From contig NZ_JAKRYL010000009.1 in assembly GCF_023555415.1 (NCBI RefSeq), forward strand, positions 112,042 to 176,041: DNA of 64,000 nt, in the 5' to 3' direction. The translations under genes were made by a program, and so were the position numbers. The notes beneath the pieces are model-generated. The model was not told where the DNA came from and did not search any database. It was given only the letters and a program-made list of their open reading frames with translations. The DNA is from Halalkalibacter alkaliphilus (GTDB lineage Bacteria; Bacillota; Bacilli; Bacillales; Bacillaceae_D). This document shows, one piece after another, positions 26,101 to 36,058 of this stretch (positions are counted from its first letter, which is position 1; every line of letters begins with the position of its first letter).

Positions 26101-26934
26101 TTAACGGTTTAAAGCTTTCTCATTACGAGTCAGTACTCGATCATAATTCTCTAAAAATAGACTTTGTTCCTCAGCTGAAAAGGACTGAACCGATATATTG
26201 ATCCCTTCACTTTGTATCGTACGCAGAAGGATTGTCATGATGTCTGAGTTCGTAAATTGCTGTTTGAGAAGCTCGTTTAAGGAAGCCATCGTTTCAGGTT
26301 TAATGATAGGATAGGCAAACTTGGTTTCCTTGCCATTTACCGATCTCTCATAAAACTGTTCGATAACCTTTGCACGTTCGCTGCCACTGCCTGTGACACA
26401 TAAATAAATTTGAACAGCGATGCCTCCACGAATGCGCCGCTGAGAAATTCCAGCAAACTTTTTCCCGCCAATGCTTAAATCAAAGCTTCCTGGACAATAG
26501 GAGCCAACAATCTCATAAGCATCAATTTGGACATGAAAAGAGGCAAACATCTTTTTTATAAGGTCGTACATCAGCTCATAGCCGGCATCTATAGAGAACC
26601 CCTTTTCTTCCTTTAGAATAAGGGAAAGGTTTAAGACGCCATCATCTAAGACAACAGCTAGACCTCCAGAATTACGAACAATGACGCGATAGCCTTTTGA
26701 TTCTAAATACGTACGTCCTGAATCTATATCCGGCAAGCGGCTATCTTGGATGCCGAGGACGATCGTTTGATGGTGAACCCACGATCGAATAGCAGGAAGT
26801 CCTTGCTGCTGCCCGATAAATGAACAAAGTGTATCATCATAGGCAAAAGATTGAAGCGCATCAAAGGTAGGACCGAACGTGCTATGGTCCAAGAAACGCC
26901 AAGTATTAGAAATAGAAGGGATAGATATAGTCAT
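26101..26934 (-). CDS. lipL: Octanoyl-[GcvH]:protein N-octanoyltransferase LipL
   Basis: Moves octanoyl groups from GcvH to E2 subunits in the Gram-positive lipoate pathway. 277 residues of the BPL/LPL fold; VRNSGGLAVVLDDGVLNLSL is the lipoyl/biotin ligase-fold core, GSYCPGSFDLSI supplies the acyl-accepting Cys (C147), and GKKFAGISQRR the conserved Lys. Start ATG 26934 follows GGAGC. In B. subtilis it is ywfL beside pta. Confidence 0.94.
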   Translation of the reverse strand: MTISIPSISNTWRFLDHSTFGPTFDALQSFAYDDTLCSFIGQQQGLPAIRSWVHHQTIVLGIQDSRLPDIDSGRTYLESKGYRVIVRNSGGLAVVLDDGVLNLSLILKEEKGFSIDAGYELMYDLIKKMFASFHVQIDAYEIVGSYCPGSFDLSIGGKKFAGISQRRIRGGIAVQIYLCVTGSGSERAKVIEQFYERSVNGKETKFAYPIIKPETMASLNELLKQQFTNSDIMTILLRTIQSEGINISVQSFSAEEQSLFLENYDRVLTRNEKALNR

Positions 26935-27170
26935 GGGCGAAGCTCCTATAATTTCATTAAATATCCTCTATTATAGCACGGGTTTTCTGATAGGGATAAA
27001 AGGAGGAGACATTATTCTTATGCTGTTATATCGCATGGTATCCCTTACACAGTTTGTTAAAGGTAATAACCAATTGCTTCTACAGAATCTTATGGTATAC
27101 TAGTTCATGGTTTAAAAAGAGATCATTCCGTTGAACATATAGATACTAGCAATAGAAGGGGTCAGGTAAA

Positions 27171-27395
27171 ATGGCAAATGAATTTCGTATTTGTGATGAA
27201 TGCCAAGCGACCAACATAAAGACACTTATCCCACGTTTGAAAAAAGTTGATGCTGAAGCAACAATCGATATAAAATGTCAATCATATTGTGGGCCAGGGA
27301 GAAAAAAGTCGTTTGCATTTGTGAATAATCGTCCGGTCGCAGCGCCAGATGAAGATCAGCTCATTGAAAAAGTCATGAAAAAGCTTAAAAAATAA
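27171..27395 (+). CDS. DUF1450 family small Cys protein
   Basis: 74 residues with a C8-x2-C11 pair and C36-x3-C40 ([20 protein letters not shown]), the DUF1450/YuzB-like pattern suggestive of metal or Fe-S binding. ATG 27171 lies after GAAGGGGTCAGG. Monocistronic with its own terminator. Function unknown. Confidence 0.88.
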   Translation: MANEFRICDECQATNIKTLIPRLKKVDAEATIDIKCQSYCGPGRKKSFAFVNNRPVAAPDEDQLIEKVMKKLKK

Positions 27396-27427
27396 ATCCC
27401 AGTTAAACAGAAACTGGGATTTTTTTA
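27394..27427 (+). terminator. Terminator after the DUF1450 gene
   Basis: AAATCCCAGTT / AACTGGGATTT stem followed by T-run, starting inside the stop codon. Confidence 0.9.
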
Positions 27428-27444
27428 TGCGTTGTGGAGGGCGA

Positions 27445-27540
27445 GGGGTCAGACCCCTCGGTGTGTCTGTACAGCGGTGAAGAGATAAAGAGGGGTCTGA
27501 CCCCTCCTGACAGACCCCTCCTGACAGACCCCTCCTGACA
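27445..27540. repeat. GGGGTC(A/T)GACCCC paired palindrome with 14-bp tandem tail
   Basis: GGGGTCAGACCCC (27445-27457) and GGGGTCTGACCCC (27492-27504). The second one runs into about 2.8 units of a 14-bp tandem repeat CCCTCCTGACAGAC (27502-27540). The last CTGACA acts as the likely -35 of ywfO. Confidence 0.88.
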
Positions 27541-27563
27541 TGAGCTCGTTCTTCCTTTATAAT
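27535..27563 (+). promoter_or_regulatory. Candidate ywfO promoter using repeat sequence as -35
   Basis: CTGACA (27535-27540, end of the tandem repeat), 17-bp spacer, consensus TATAAT (27558-27563), about 30 bp before the ywfO ribosome site. Confidence 0.72.
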
Positions 27564-27598
27564 GGAGGTACTATTACCGAAAGACGAGAGGAACGGAT

Positions 27599-28897
27599 AT
27601 GACAAAACCTTATTACGGTCAATTAGAAGAAGAGAAGGTATTTAAAGACCCAGTACATAGGTACATCCATGTGCGGGACGAGTTGATTTGGGCTTTAATT
27701 GGCACGAAGGAATTTCAGCGTTTGCGTCGTGTTAGGCAGCTAGGTACGACATATATGACGTTTCACGGAGCTGAGCATACGCGCTTTAACCATTCGCTAG
27801 GGGTGTATGAGATTACAAAACGGATCCTTGATGTGTTTTGTGGCCGGCCGCATTGGAATGAAAACGAGCGTCTCCTCACGCTTGCAGCAGCGCTTTTGCA
27901 TGATGTTGGGCATGGGCCTTTTTCCCACTCCTTTGAAAAGGTATTTGATACCGATCATGAAGAGTGGACAAGACAAATCATTTTAGGAGACACCGAAGTA
28001 AATGAAGTGCTCTCAAATGTAAGTCCTGATTTCCCACAGGCTGTTGCAGATGTTATCGAAAAAACGTATTCAAACAAGCTCGTAACAAGTATTATTTCAA
28101 GTCAAATTGATGCCGATCGTATGGATTACCTGCAACGCGATGCGTACTACACAGGGGTGAGCTATGGCCATTTCGACATGGAGCGAATTTTGCGTGTGAT
28201 GCGTCCGATGGAAGATCAAGTTGCGATTAAACAAAGCGGGATGCATGCGGTTGAAGATTATATCATGAGCCGTTACCAAATGTATTGGCAAGTGTATTTC
28301 CACCCGGTCACACGGAGCGGAGAAGTTATCTTAAGCAAAATTTTTTGGCGTGCTAAGGAACTTTACGAACAAGGTTATGAGTTTAAGCATAAGCCGCATC
28401 ACTTTTACTCCTTTTTTGATGGAAAAGGGAGCTTGGACGATTATTTACGGTTAGATGAGGCGATAACTCTCTATTATTTTCAAATTTGGCAAGAAGAAGA
28501 GGATCGCATTTTGAGCGATCTTTGTGTAAGATTCTGTAATAGAAAATTATTTAAGTATGTCGAATTTAATCCAAATTTGCGTATGAATGATTGGCCTGTG
28601 CTGCAAGATCTGTTCCGTCAAGCTGATTTGAATCCTGACTACTATTTAGTTGTCGATTCATCTTCTGACCTCCCGTATGACTTTTACCGCCCGGGTGAGG
28701 AAGAAGAGCGCCTGCCGATTCATTTAATTATGCCAAACGGGAAATTACGCGAGCTGTCGCGGGAATCAGATGTTGTTGAAGCGATATCTGGAAAGAAGCG
28801 TACAGATCATAAGCTCTACTTTCCGCTTGATTACTTAGAGGATGAGCGTGAACATAAAGAAGTGAAGAAGAAGATTCGAGATTTATTGAACGTTTAA
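27599..28897 (+). CDS. ywfO: HD-domain nucleotide phosphohydrolase YwfO
   Basis: 432 residues. Metal-binding HD motif: H65 in HTRFNHSLGVYE, H101-D102 in LLHDVGHGPFSHSFE, and a later D in QIDADRMDYLQRD. This SAMHD1/dGTPase-like family includes enterococcal EF1143, a dNTP triphosphohydrolase, so a dNTPase role is likely. ATG 27599 follows GAGAGGAAC. ywgA starts 14 bases after its stop, forming an operon as in B. subtilis. Confidence 0.93.
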   Translation: MTKPYYGQLEEEKVFKDPVHRYIHVRDELIWALIGTKEFQRLRRVRQLGTTYMTFHGAEHTRFNHSLGVYEITKRILDVFCGRPHWNENERLLTLAAALLHDVGHGPFSHSFEKVFDTDHEEWTRQIILGDTEVNEVLSNVSPDFPQAVADVIEKTYSNKLVTSIISSQIDADRMDYLQRDAYYTGVSYGHFDMERILRVMRPMEDQVAIKQSGMHAVEDYIMSRYQMYWQVYFHPVTRSGEVILSKIFWRAKELYEQGYEFKHKPHHFYSFFDGKGSLDDYLRLDEAITLYYFQIWQEEEDRILSDLCVRFCNRKLFKYVEFNPNLRMNDWPVLQDLFRQADLNPDYYLVVDSSSDLPYDFYRPGEEEERLPIHLIMPNGKLRELSRESDVVEAISGKKRTDHKLYFPLDYLEDEREHKEVKKKIRDLLNV

Positions 28898-28911
28898 AGG
28901 GGGAACAGACT

Positions 28912-29415
28912 TTGCTGAAGGATCATGCAAATGTGATGGCACTTTTTTTGCAAGCTGGTGAGGTTGTTGGACGGAAGAAGCTGCAAAAGATGATTTATAT
29001 CGCCAAAAAAATGGACGTGCCATTTTCAGAGCGATTTAAATTTCATATGTTTGGACCTTATTCAGAAGAACTAAGCTTGCGGATGGAAGAGCTGTGTAAC
29101 TTAGGCTTCCTTTTAGAGAACAAAGAGGATAAGGGAAACTACTATCAATATCGCTACGCTCTTTCAGAGGAAGGGCAGAAGTTTTTGAAATTATACCAAT
29201 TCGATTTGCCGCAGACAGAGGAGCTTATTGGAAAACTAAACGGCCAAAGCTCACGTTTCTTAGAGCTCGTTTCAACGCTCTTGTATTTTGAAGAACTCAC
29301 TCGCGATGAAGTGAAAGAGAAAGTTTTTACGCTAAAAAAGAAATCAAACTACACTGAGGAAGACATTGAACAAGCTTATGAATTTATTGGGACGCTTCGA
29401 ACACTCAGTCATTAA
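28912..29415 (+). CDS. ywgA: YwgA family protein
   Basis: 167 residues, soluble, mostly helical with an N-terminal KLQKMIYIAKKMDVPFSERF segment resembling SocA/Panacea-like winged-helix domains. TTG 28912 lies 8 bases after AAAGGGGG. Second gene of the ywfO operon; role unknown. Panacea-type antitoxin relationship is only a resemblance. Confidence 0.87.
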   Translation: MLKDHANVMALFLQAGEVVGRKKLQKMIYIAKKMDVPFSERFKFHMFGPYSEELSLRMEELCNLGFLLENKEDKGNYYQYRYALSEEGQKFLKLYQFDLPQTEELIGKLNGQSSRFLELVSTLLYFEELTRDEVKEKVFTLKKKSNYTEEDIEQAYEFIGTLRTLSH

Positions 29416-29424
29416 TATAGATTA

Positions 29425-29453
29425 GCTCACTCTTTTTTGGGTGAGTTTTTTAT
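29425..29453 (+). terminator. Terminator after ywgA
   Basis: CTCAC ... GTGAG stem with a loose loop and T6 tail. Confidence 0.75.
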
Positions 29454-29587
29454 TAGATTCGAAAAGTTGATAAAATGTAATTGTTTAAATCGTCACGTAT
29501 GCACAAATGAATATTACTTTACACTAGCATATAGCGGGTAGTTTTGTGTAAAATTTGAACAAAGGCAGTGAAAGGAAGGTGTACGAA

Positions 29588-30115
29588 GTGGACTTACTAA
29601 ATAATGATAACCTGAAAAAGAAGAAAAGCAGTGGGTTTAACATTTTAAGCAATGACTCAACAGACGGCCACGGCGGTTATGGAGCCGGTACAATGAACTT
29701 AGATAACGTGTCACCTGTATTTGTTGATCCAACAGAAGGAGAAGCGTTTGTCGATATGGGTGCGTTACATGCTCGTTCAGCTGTTGAAAAGCGTATTAAA
29801 TTTCTTCCTGATAAGGAGAAAGTACCTAATGGCAAGCTGTACTGGCTTGTATGGGTGACGATTAATCATAAAGAGGGAAAGCCGTATTACGCGGGTGTAG
29901 CTGGTTGTGAAATGACAGTTGATACTGAAATTAGACGCGGCTATAAGAGCTTGCCAGAGCACGTAAATAAGATGGATAAATCTTTAAAAGGAAAAATTCT
30001 CGTCGATGACATGGACGACAAATCAAAGAAAATTCTTGCTGAGTTTTTAAAGAATCATAACGAACAAATGTGGGTAAACTCAGGTAAAGAGCTGCATGAA
30101 GCATTAGAGGTTTAG
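29588..30115 (+). CDS. ywhD: YwhD family protein
   Basis: 175 residues beginning VDLLNNDNLKKKKSSGFNIL and containing the family hallmark DGHGGYGAGTMNLDNVSPV. GTG 29588 is preferred because AAAGGAAGG lies about 7 bases upstream; the longer TTG start at 29555 has no ribosome site. Conserved in Bacillaceae; function unknown. Confidence 0.88.
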   Translation: MDLLNNDNLKKKKSSGFNILSNDSTDGHGGYGAGTMNLDNVSPVFVDPTEGEAFVDMGALHARSAVEKRIKFLPDKEKVPNGKLYWLVWVTINHKEGKPYYAGVAGCEMTVDTEIRRGYKSLPEHVNKMDKSLKGKILVDDMDDKSKKILAEFLKNHNEQMWVNSGKELHEALEV

Positions 30116-30255
30116 AGAGAGAAAACCACTCATTTGTAAACCCCTAAATTCAAATAACTATGAAAGATTTTTGAACACTGAATGCGACTCTTGAGCTTTT
30201 CCATTATTACGAGTAAACTGAGAGAAGTATAAACAGCACATTTATACTAGGACAC

Positions 30256-30301
30256 GAAAAGGCGCAAGGGACTGGACACCCCTTGCGCCTTTTCATCTTT
30301 T
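30256..30301. terminator. Strong terminator between ywhD and pbpG
   Basis: Perfect 15-bp stem GAAAAGGCGCAAGGG / CCCTTGCGCCTTTTC, loop of 9, then ATCTTTTCT. Placed between convergent genes. Confidence 0.85.
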
Positions 30302-30349
30302 CTGCGTAATCTAGTTATCCAGAAGTCGTTTGATGACCTTCTGAATACC

Positions 30350-30425
30350 CTTAAGAAACAAATGGATTAAAAAGCCAGAGAGAAGTGGGTTTCTCCTCTC
30401 TAGATTAAGTAGCGAACCGCCATTA
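30350..30425. repeat. Decayed copy of the structured hairpin repeat
   Basis: GCCAGAGAGAAGTGGGTTTCTCCTCTCT forms a hairpin in two parts (AGAGAG / CTCTCT) with loop TGGGTTT, followed by AGTAGCGAACCGCCATTAG, echoing the core-plus-flank order of better copies. It abuts the 3' end of pbpG. Confidence 0.55.
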
Positions 30426-30434
30426 GCCTGTTTG

Positions 30435-32501
30435 TTAATGACCAAACCATCTAAAAAATCGGTCAATAAAGCGTTCCTTTTCATGAGACTCCTCATCAAT
30501 TGCTTCCACTTCTTCTCCGTCAGAAGCTGGTTTTGGACATTCCTTCGTCGGCTCGGTTCCTTCGACAAAGTATGTGACACGATGTGTAGGGCAGTCCTCT
30601 GTTGCAAGCAGCCCGTTTTGTGGGTTCATTTCCACCCCGACGACACCATCAGGAATTGGGAAGTCAACTGCTTCCTGATCGCTTAGGGCATGTTCAGTAA
30701 AATTAGCCCAAATCTTTTTCGCGTATTGCCCATCTGTTGCTTGATTCAAAAATGTCCCACTATCGTAGCCGACCCAGACACTTGTAACGAGCTGTGGTGT
30801 ATAGCCAACCATCCAGCTGTCTCGACTCGTAGAACCGGACTTGCCTGCTGCTGGACGGTTGATTAAATGGGAAACAGAGCGTCCTGTAACAGATGTATGA
30901 GCATTTAAATACGGATCAAACATCCCTTTCATAAGATCTGTAATAACAAAAGCTAGCTTCGGGTCAAGAACTTGCTCAAGTTTCGGCTCTGATTCATAGA
31001 GAATATCGCCTTCTGGGTCAACGACTTTCTTAATAAAGCGAGGCTCTACTTTTTTCCCTCCATTGGCAAAGGCACTGTAGGCTCTAGCCATTTCGGCTAT
31101 CCCAACATCAGAAGCACCTAGCGCTAACGCTGCGCCCTCGTCTAATGGACTTTCAACCCCGACGCGGTGAGCGAGTTCCCCAGCTTTATCCGTTCCTAAA
31201 TATAGATGGGTTTTCACAGCGTATATATTATCTGAAAAAGCCATCGCCTGAAGCAGCGTAATAAAATCCTCGGCATAGTTATCATTAAAATTACTAGGTG
31301 ACCAAGGCTGCCCGCCACTAATCTCAAACGTCGTTTCCTCACTCATGAGGGTTGAAGCAGGTGTAAATCCATTTTCAAGTGCTGCATAGTAGAGAAACGG
31401 TTTAAACGATGAACCTGGATGCCTTCTCGCATCAATTGCACGGTTAAACGGGCTCTCAACATAATCTTTTCCTCCGACAAGTGCCTTTACATCACCCGTC
31501 CGCGGATCCATGGCAACAAGGGCTGTTTGTAGTTCGGAGTCAGGCATTTCACGTTCAACCCAATACTCAGCTTCTTTTTGCATATCAGGGTCAAGGGTTG
31601 TATACACTTTCAGTCCACCGGCTTCGAGTAAGGCTGGGTCAATGCCGACATCTTGTATTAAGATTTTTTCAACAGCTGCTTGGAAGTAAGGTCCGACTGT
31701 TGAGGTGCTGTCTAGCTCATCATGAATGAAATTTAAAGGCTCAGCATGGGCTTCATCTGCTTCCACTTGAGTTAATACACCATTGTCGACCATCGATTGC
31801 AGTACGACAGCTTGGCGTCGTTTTGCTCGTTCAAAGTCGATTAAAGGTGAATAATAGCTAGGCCCTTTTGGAATACCAGATAACATACTTGCCTCTGCTA
31901 GAGTGAGATCATTTGCTGACTTTCCAAAATAATGATGAGAAGCAGCTTCGACCCCGTAAGCTCCGTGCCCATAATAAACGGTATTTAAGTACCCCTCTAA
32001 AATTTGATCTTTATCATAGTTCATTTCTAGCCTGAGTGAATACAGCAGTTCGTTCCATTTCCGTACCCATGTTTTATCATGGCTTAAATAGAGGTTTCTC
32101 GCGTATTGTTGCGTGAGTGTGCTCGCTCCTTGAGCCATAGACCTTGAACGAAGATTTGCAACGACTGCGCCTCCAATCCGAGTAAGGTCAAATCCAAGGT
32201 GATTATAAAAGCGTCTATCCTCAATTGAAATTGTTGCGTTAATAATATCATTGTCAATGGATGATAATCCGACCCAATGTCGGTTTTCACCTTGATGGTG
32301 CTGACCTATAGGTGAATTGTCTGCTCCATAAAAAACAGTTGTTTGCGACACGTTTAATGGAGGGGGACCTTGCATTTTTGTATACGATAGAAGAGAGACA
32401 GCGGCCCCTGCTGCCAAAACTAAACATATTAATAAAAGACGAAAAAATAAACGGACTAAGCGCCTTCTTCGGCGTACTCGTCGGTCAATGACGACTTCCA
32501 T
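30435..32501 (-). CDS. pbpG: Class A penicillin-binding protein (PbpG/PBP2d type)
   Basis: Bifunctional peptidoglycan glycosyltransferase and transpeptidase. 688 residues: short Arg-rich cytosolic tail, one membrane anchor (about 17-38), GT51 domain with EDRRFYNHLGFD and QGASTLTQQYARNLYLS, transpeptidase domain with HPGSSFKPF (SxxK Ser), SDN and KSGST, and an acidic C-terminal tail. B. subtilis pbpG (ywhE), at this position, is expressed in the forespore; the same timing is inferred. Divergent from speE. Confidence 0.92.
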   Translation of the reverse strand: MEVVIDRRVRRRRRLVRLFFRLLLICLVLAAGAAVSLLSYTKMQGPPPLNVSQTTVFYGADNSPIGQHHQGENRHWVGLSSIDNDIINATISIEDRRFYNHLGFDLTRIGGAVVANLRSRSMAQGASTLTQQYARNLYLSHDKTWVRKWNELLYSLRLEMNYDKDQILEGYLNTVYYGHGAYGVEAASHHYFGKSANDLTLAEASMLSGIPKGPSYYSPLIDFERAKRRQAVVLQSMVDNGVLTQVEADEAHAEPLNFIHDELDSTSTVGPYFQAAVEKILIQDVGIDPALLEAGGLKVYTTLDPDMQKEAEYWVEREMPDSELQTALVAMDPRTGDVKALVGGKDYVESPFNRAIDARRHPGSSFKPFLYYAALENGFTPASTLMSEETTFEISGGQPWSPSNFNDNYAEDFITLLQAMAFSDNIYAVKTHLYLGTDKAGELAHRVGVESPLDEGAALALGASDVGIAEMARAYSAFANGGKKVEPRFIKKVVDPEGDILYESEPKLEQVLDPKLAFVITDLMKGMFDPYLNAHTSVTGRSVSHLINRPAAGKSGSTSRDSWMVGYTPQLVTSVWVGYDSGTFLNQATDGQYAKKIWANFTEHALSDQEAVDFPIPDGVVGVEMNPQNGLLATEDCPTHRVTYFVEGTEPTKECPKPASDGEEVEAIDEESHEKERFIDRFFRWFGH

Positions 32502-32638
32502 TACGTCACCCCGTTCTTAGTATGATTTTTTTATAATGGCAAGTTTGCGAACAAATGCCTTTGTTATGCTGTTCGCCTATCTATTCATCATTGGTAAAAA
32601 GCATCTTTTTTAAACGTGGGGAAATGGATAAATTCCCC

Positions 32639-32666
32639 TTGATTTTTTTATTTGTTGCTATATACT
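32639..32666 (+). promoter_or_regulatory. Candidate speE promoter
   Basis: TTGATT (32639-32644), 16-bp spacer, TATACT (32661-32666). Confidence 0.65.
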
Positions 32667-32743
32667 TTCATTTGGTATGAGTAGAACGTACATAAATGGA
32701 AGAACCTATAAATGATAAGTTAGGAATTTATGAGGTGACACAA

Positions 32744-33571
32744 ATGGAATTATGGTATACAGAGAAACAAACAGAGTACTTTGGGATCACAGCAAAAATT
32801 AAGCAAACTCATCATACAGAAGAAACTGATTTTCAAAAGCTTGATATGATTGAAACTGAAGAATTCGGCAATATGCTCGTTCTTGATGGGATGGTTATGA
32901 CAACCGAGAAGGACGAGTTTGTTTATCATGAAATGGTCGCACACGTTCCATTGTTCACACACCCAAATCCGAAAAATGTATTAGTAGTCGGAGGAGGAGA
33001 TGGTGGAGTCATCCGTGAAATCCTTAAGCATCCATCCGTTTTGAAGGCGACACTTGTAGAAATTGACGGCAAGGTTATTGAGTACTCGAAAAAATATTTA
33101 CCAACGATTGCAGGAGCACTTGATGATCCTCGTGTCGATGTTCAAGTGGATGATGGCTTCATGCACATTGCAAAGTCAGAGAATGAGTATGATGTCATTA
33201 TGGTCGATTCTACCGAGCCAGTTGGACCAGCTGTGAAGTTGTTTGAAAAAGGGTTCTATGAAGGAATCTCAAAAGCGTTGAAAGAGGACGGTATATTTGT
33301 TGCACAAACGGACAATCCTTGGTTCCATAGTGAACTCATTACGAAGGTATTTAGAGATGTAAAAGAAATCTTCCCGATTACCCGTTTGTATACGGCAAAC
33401 ATTCCAACATACCCAAGCGGTTTGTGGACATTTACCATTGCATCGAAAAAGTACGATCCACTAGAAGTAGAGGACAGCCGCTTTCATGACATTGAAACGA
33501 AATACTACACGAAGGATTTGCACAAAGCTGCCTTCGCTCTACCGAAGTTTGTCGGTGATTTAGTCAAATAA
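32744..33571 (+). CDS. speE: Spermidine synthase
   Basis: Transfers aminopropyl from decarboxylated SAM to putrescine. 275 residues, highly similar to B. subtilis SpeE; motifs [17 protein letters not shown] (SAM-binding), [10 protein letters not shown] and [14 protein letters not shown] 32744 lies after GAGGTGACAC; the longer frame from 32696 was rejected because the family begins M-E-L-W-Y-T-E-K-Q. The agmatinase gene speB, which follows speE in B. subtilis, is absent here. Confidence 0.96.
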   Translation: MELWYTEKQTEYFGITAKIKQTHHTEETDFQKLDMIETEEFGNMLVLDGMVMTTEKDEFVYHEMVAHVPLFTHPNPKNVLVVGGGDGGVIREILKHPSVLKATLVEIDGKVIEYSKKYLPTIAGALDDPRVDVQVDDGFMHIAKSENEYDVIMVDSTEPVGPAVKLFEKGFYEGISKALKEDGIFVAQTDNPWFHSELITKVFRDVKEIFPITRLYTANIPTYPSGLWTFTIASKKYDPLEVEDSRFHDIETKYYTKDLHKAAFALPKFVGDLVK

Positions 33572-33590
33572 AAGCAAACGAACACCATGA

Positions 33591-33619
33591 AAGAGCAACC
33601 AGAATGGGTTGCTCTTTTT
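33591..33619 (+). terminator. Terminator after speE
   Basis: AAGAGCAACC / GGTTGCTCTT stem with T5. Confidence 0.88.
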
Positions 33620-33631
33620 GCATAGCATTTG

Positions 33632-33683
33632 GGGGTCAGACCCCTCTTTACTACGTTACAAAAATAAAGCGGGGTCTGACCCC
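33632..33683. repeat. GGGGTC(A/T)GACCCC paired palindrome
   Basis: GGGGTCAGACCCC (33632-33644) and GGGGTCTGACCCC (33671-33683), 26-bp spacer, located between the speE terminator and ywiB. Confidence 0.88.
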
Positions 33684-33764
33684 GATTTCAAGAATTGACT
33701 TGCGTCTTGCATGTCGGTAGTAAACTCGCTAAACTTGAATAATAGAGAGGTGTGCGAGCTAAGG

Positions 33765-34208
33765 ATGAATAAACCAACAAAACGTTCATTAAAAATGCGA
33801 TTTCAAACGAAAATTAACCATGGTGATCATACAGATTCCTATGAGTTTACAACTCGGGGAGAGCTGTTTCATAAAGGCAGTCAGGATTACTTGCGCTTTC
33901 AAGAAACGTTGTCGGAAACAGAATCTGTGCAAACAACGATGAAATGGGATGGCAGAGAGCTTATGCTCATTAGGCAAGGTTCAATCCTGATGCGACAAGG
34001 CTTTATCGTAGGAGAAGAAACGCTCGGACGTTATGTCACCCCAGATGCCTCATGGGAAACAACAGCGACAACAGATAAGCTGCTCGTTCAGTGGCCGTCT
34101 GGTAAGAGCCGTGGTCGCATTCAACTTACATATAAATTTGCCTTACAAGGTCAGGAGACGGGAACCCACCAAGTACGGTTGACATTAGAGGAGGATACAA
34201 CGAAATGA
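33765..34208 (+). CDS. ywiB: YwiB family protein (DUF1934)
   Basis: 147 residues, beta-rich lipocalin-like small domain (DUF1934). The ATG 33765 start is tentative: GAGAGG lies 14 bases upstream and TAAGG directly before; a longer frame from 33711 exists but lacks a site. Its stop overlaps the argS start (ATGA at 34205-34208), so the pair is translationally coupled as in other Bacilli. Function unknown. Confidence 0.85.
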   Translation: MNKPTKRSLKMRFQTKINHGDHTDSYEFTTRGELFHKGSQDYLRFQETLSETESVQTTMKWDGRELMLIRQGSILMRQGFIVGEETLGRYVTPDASWETTATTDKLLVQWPSGKSRGRIQLTYKFALQGQETGTHQVRLTLEEDTTK

Positions 34209-35875
34209 ATAGTGTAGAACAAATTAAACAAAAATTAAAAGAGGAAATCGTTGCTGCAGTACAGGAAGCAGGACTAGCAAGTGCAGAAGAAATGCCTGAG
34301 GTTGTCCTAGAAACACCAAAGGAAAAAGCTCACGGTGATTATGCAACGAATATGGCAATGCAGCTAGCGCGCGTGGCAAAGAAAGCACCACGTATGATCG
34401 CAGAAGAACTAGTTGCTAAGCTGAACAATGAGCGTGCATCTGTTGAAAAGGTTGAAATTGCTGGACCAGGTTTTATTAACTTTTTCATGGATAATAGCTA
34501 CTTACGCGACGTTATTCCTACTGTACTAAAAGCTGGTGATGCGTATGGGGAAACAAATGTAGGTGGTGGAAAACGAATTCAAGTCGAATTTGTTTCTGCG
34601 AATCCTACAGGAACACTACATCTTGGACATGCTCGTGGAGCGGCTGTTGGTGATGCGCTATGTAATGTTTTAGCAAAAGCCGGCTATGATGTAGAGCGTG
34701 AATACTACATTAATGATGCAGGAAATCAAATTCATAATCTGACACTCTCACTAGAGGCACGTTACTATCAAGCACTAGGTCAAGATAAACCGATGCCGGA
34801 AGATGGCTATCATGGGCAGGACATTATTGAATTCGGAAAAGCTTTAGCTGATGAATACGGTGATAAGTACGTAAATGTGTCAGAAGAGGAGCGCCACACA
34901 TTTTTACGTCAATATGGTCTTGAAAAAGAATTAGAAAAAATTAAGGTCGATTTAAAGGAATACCGCGTCGAATTTGACAACTGGTTCTCGGAAACATCTT
35001 TATATGAAACGGAAAAAGTAACCGAAACGTTAAATGTGTTAGCGGAAAAAGGGGAGACGTATGAAGAAGATGGAGCAACTTGGTTCCGTTCTACTACATA
35101 CGGTGATGACAAAGACCGTGTATTAATTAAAAACGATGGAAGCTACACGTATTTAACACCAGATATTGCGTATCATCAAGATAAAATGAACCGTGGCTTT
35201 GAGAAGTTGATCAACATTTGGGGAGCTGACCACCACGGGTATATTCCTCGTATGAGAGCGGCTATTCAAGCGCTTGGATATGCACCAGAACAATTGGATG
35301 TGCAAATTATCCAGATGGTTAGCTTGTTCCAAGGTGGAGAAAAAGTGAAAATGAGTAAGCGTACCGGGAAAGCTGTTACGCTACGTGACTTAATGGAAGA
35401 GGTTGGAATTGATGCAACGCGTTATTTCTTCGCAATGCGCAGCTCTGATACACAGTTAGATTTTGATATGGACTTAGCTGTTTCAAAATCAAACGAAAAT
35501 CCTGTTTACTACGTTCAGTACGCTCATGCGCGCGTATGCAGCATGCTGCGCCAAGGAAGTGAGCAAGGCTTTACATTTGATGAAACAACAGATCTATCTG
35601 TTCTTTCTTCTGAAAAAGCATACGATTTGTTAAAAGCAATTGGGGACTTCCCAGCCGTTGTTGCTGAAGCAGCTGAAAAGCAAATTCCGCATCGTATTAC
35701 AAACTATGTTCATGACTTGGCGTCAACGCTTCACAGCTTCTACAATGCTGAACGAGTTATCGATCCAGAGCAAAAGGAAGCATCAAATGCACGTTTGGCT
35801 CTAATGAAAGCAACACAAGTAACGATTAAAAATGCCCTTGCATTAGTAGGGGTAGAAGCTCCAGAAAAAATGTAA
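34205..35875 (+). CDS. argS: Arginyl-tRNA synthetase
   Basis: Class I aminoacyl-tRNA synthetase, 556 residues. N-terminal tRNA-binding domain, HIGH-like signature [13 protein letters not shown] (about 131-143), [11 protein letters not shown] (KMSK, about 380), and C-terminal anticodon-binding DALR domain. The ribosome site GGAGG lies inside ywiB. Confidence 0.97.
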   Translation: MNSVEQIKQKLKEEIVAAVQEAGLASAEEMPEVVLETPKEKAHGDYATNMAMQLARVAKKAPRMIAEELVAKLNNERASVEKVEIAGPGFINFFMDNSYLRDVIPTVLKAGDAYGETNVGGGKRIQVEFVSANPTGTLHLGHARGAAVGDALCNVLAKAGYDVEREYYINDAGNQIHNLTLSLEARYYQALGQDKPMPEDGYHGQDIIEFGKALADEYGDKYVNVSEEERHTFLRQYGLEKELEKIKVDLKEYRVEFDNWFSETSLYETEKVTETLNVLAEKGETYEEDGATWFRSTTYGDDKDRVLIKNDGSYTYLTPDIAYHQDKMNRGFEKLINIWGADHHGYIPRMRAAIQALGYAPEQLDVQIIQMVSLFQGGEKVKMSKRTGKAVTLRDLMEEVGIDATRYFFAMRSSDTQLDFDMDLAVSKSNENPVYYVQYAHARVCSMLRQGSEQGFTFDETTDLSVLSSEKAYDLLKAIGDFPAVVAEAAEKQIPHRITNYVHDLASTLHSFYNAERVIDPEQKEASNARLALMKATQVTIKNALALVGVEAPEKM

Positions 35876-35879
35876 TGTG

Positions 35880-35912
35880 AAAGCACTTGGACAAAATTCC
35901 AAGTGCTTTTCT
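35880..35912 (+). terminator. Terminator after argS
   Basis: AAGCACTTGGA / TCCAAGTGCTT stem with TTTTCTGTTC. Confidence 0.83.
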
Positions 35913-36058
35913 GTTCTTTCTCAAGTTGGAGGAAGAGCATATTACTTTGATAAAGCTGATAAAAATTAAAAATAGCTGATATATTTACTGAACAGAAGAT
36001 CAAACTGAATAAGAAAAGTTTACTGTCTGATTAAGAAATGGAAGCTTGGAGGTGGAGT

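Noticed and set aside
25830..26112. Overlapping frames on both strands with peptide words such as FSTKGSS and AMRNPLIAGF
   Set aside because: They are translations of the palindromic repeat element; similar peptides appear at the 20176 copy for the same reason.
30311..30607. Minus-strand 98-codon frame overlapping the 3' end of pbpG
   Set aside because: It overlaps the well-supported penicillin-binding protein in another frame and begins in its coding region.
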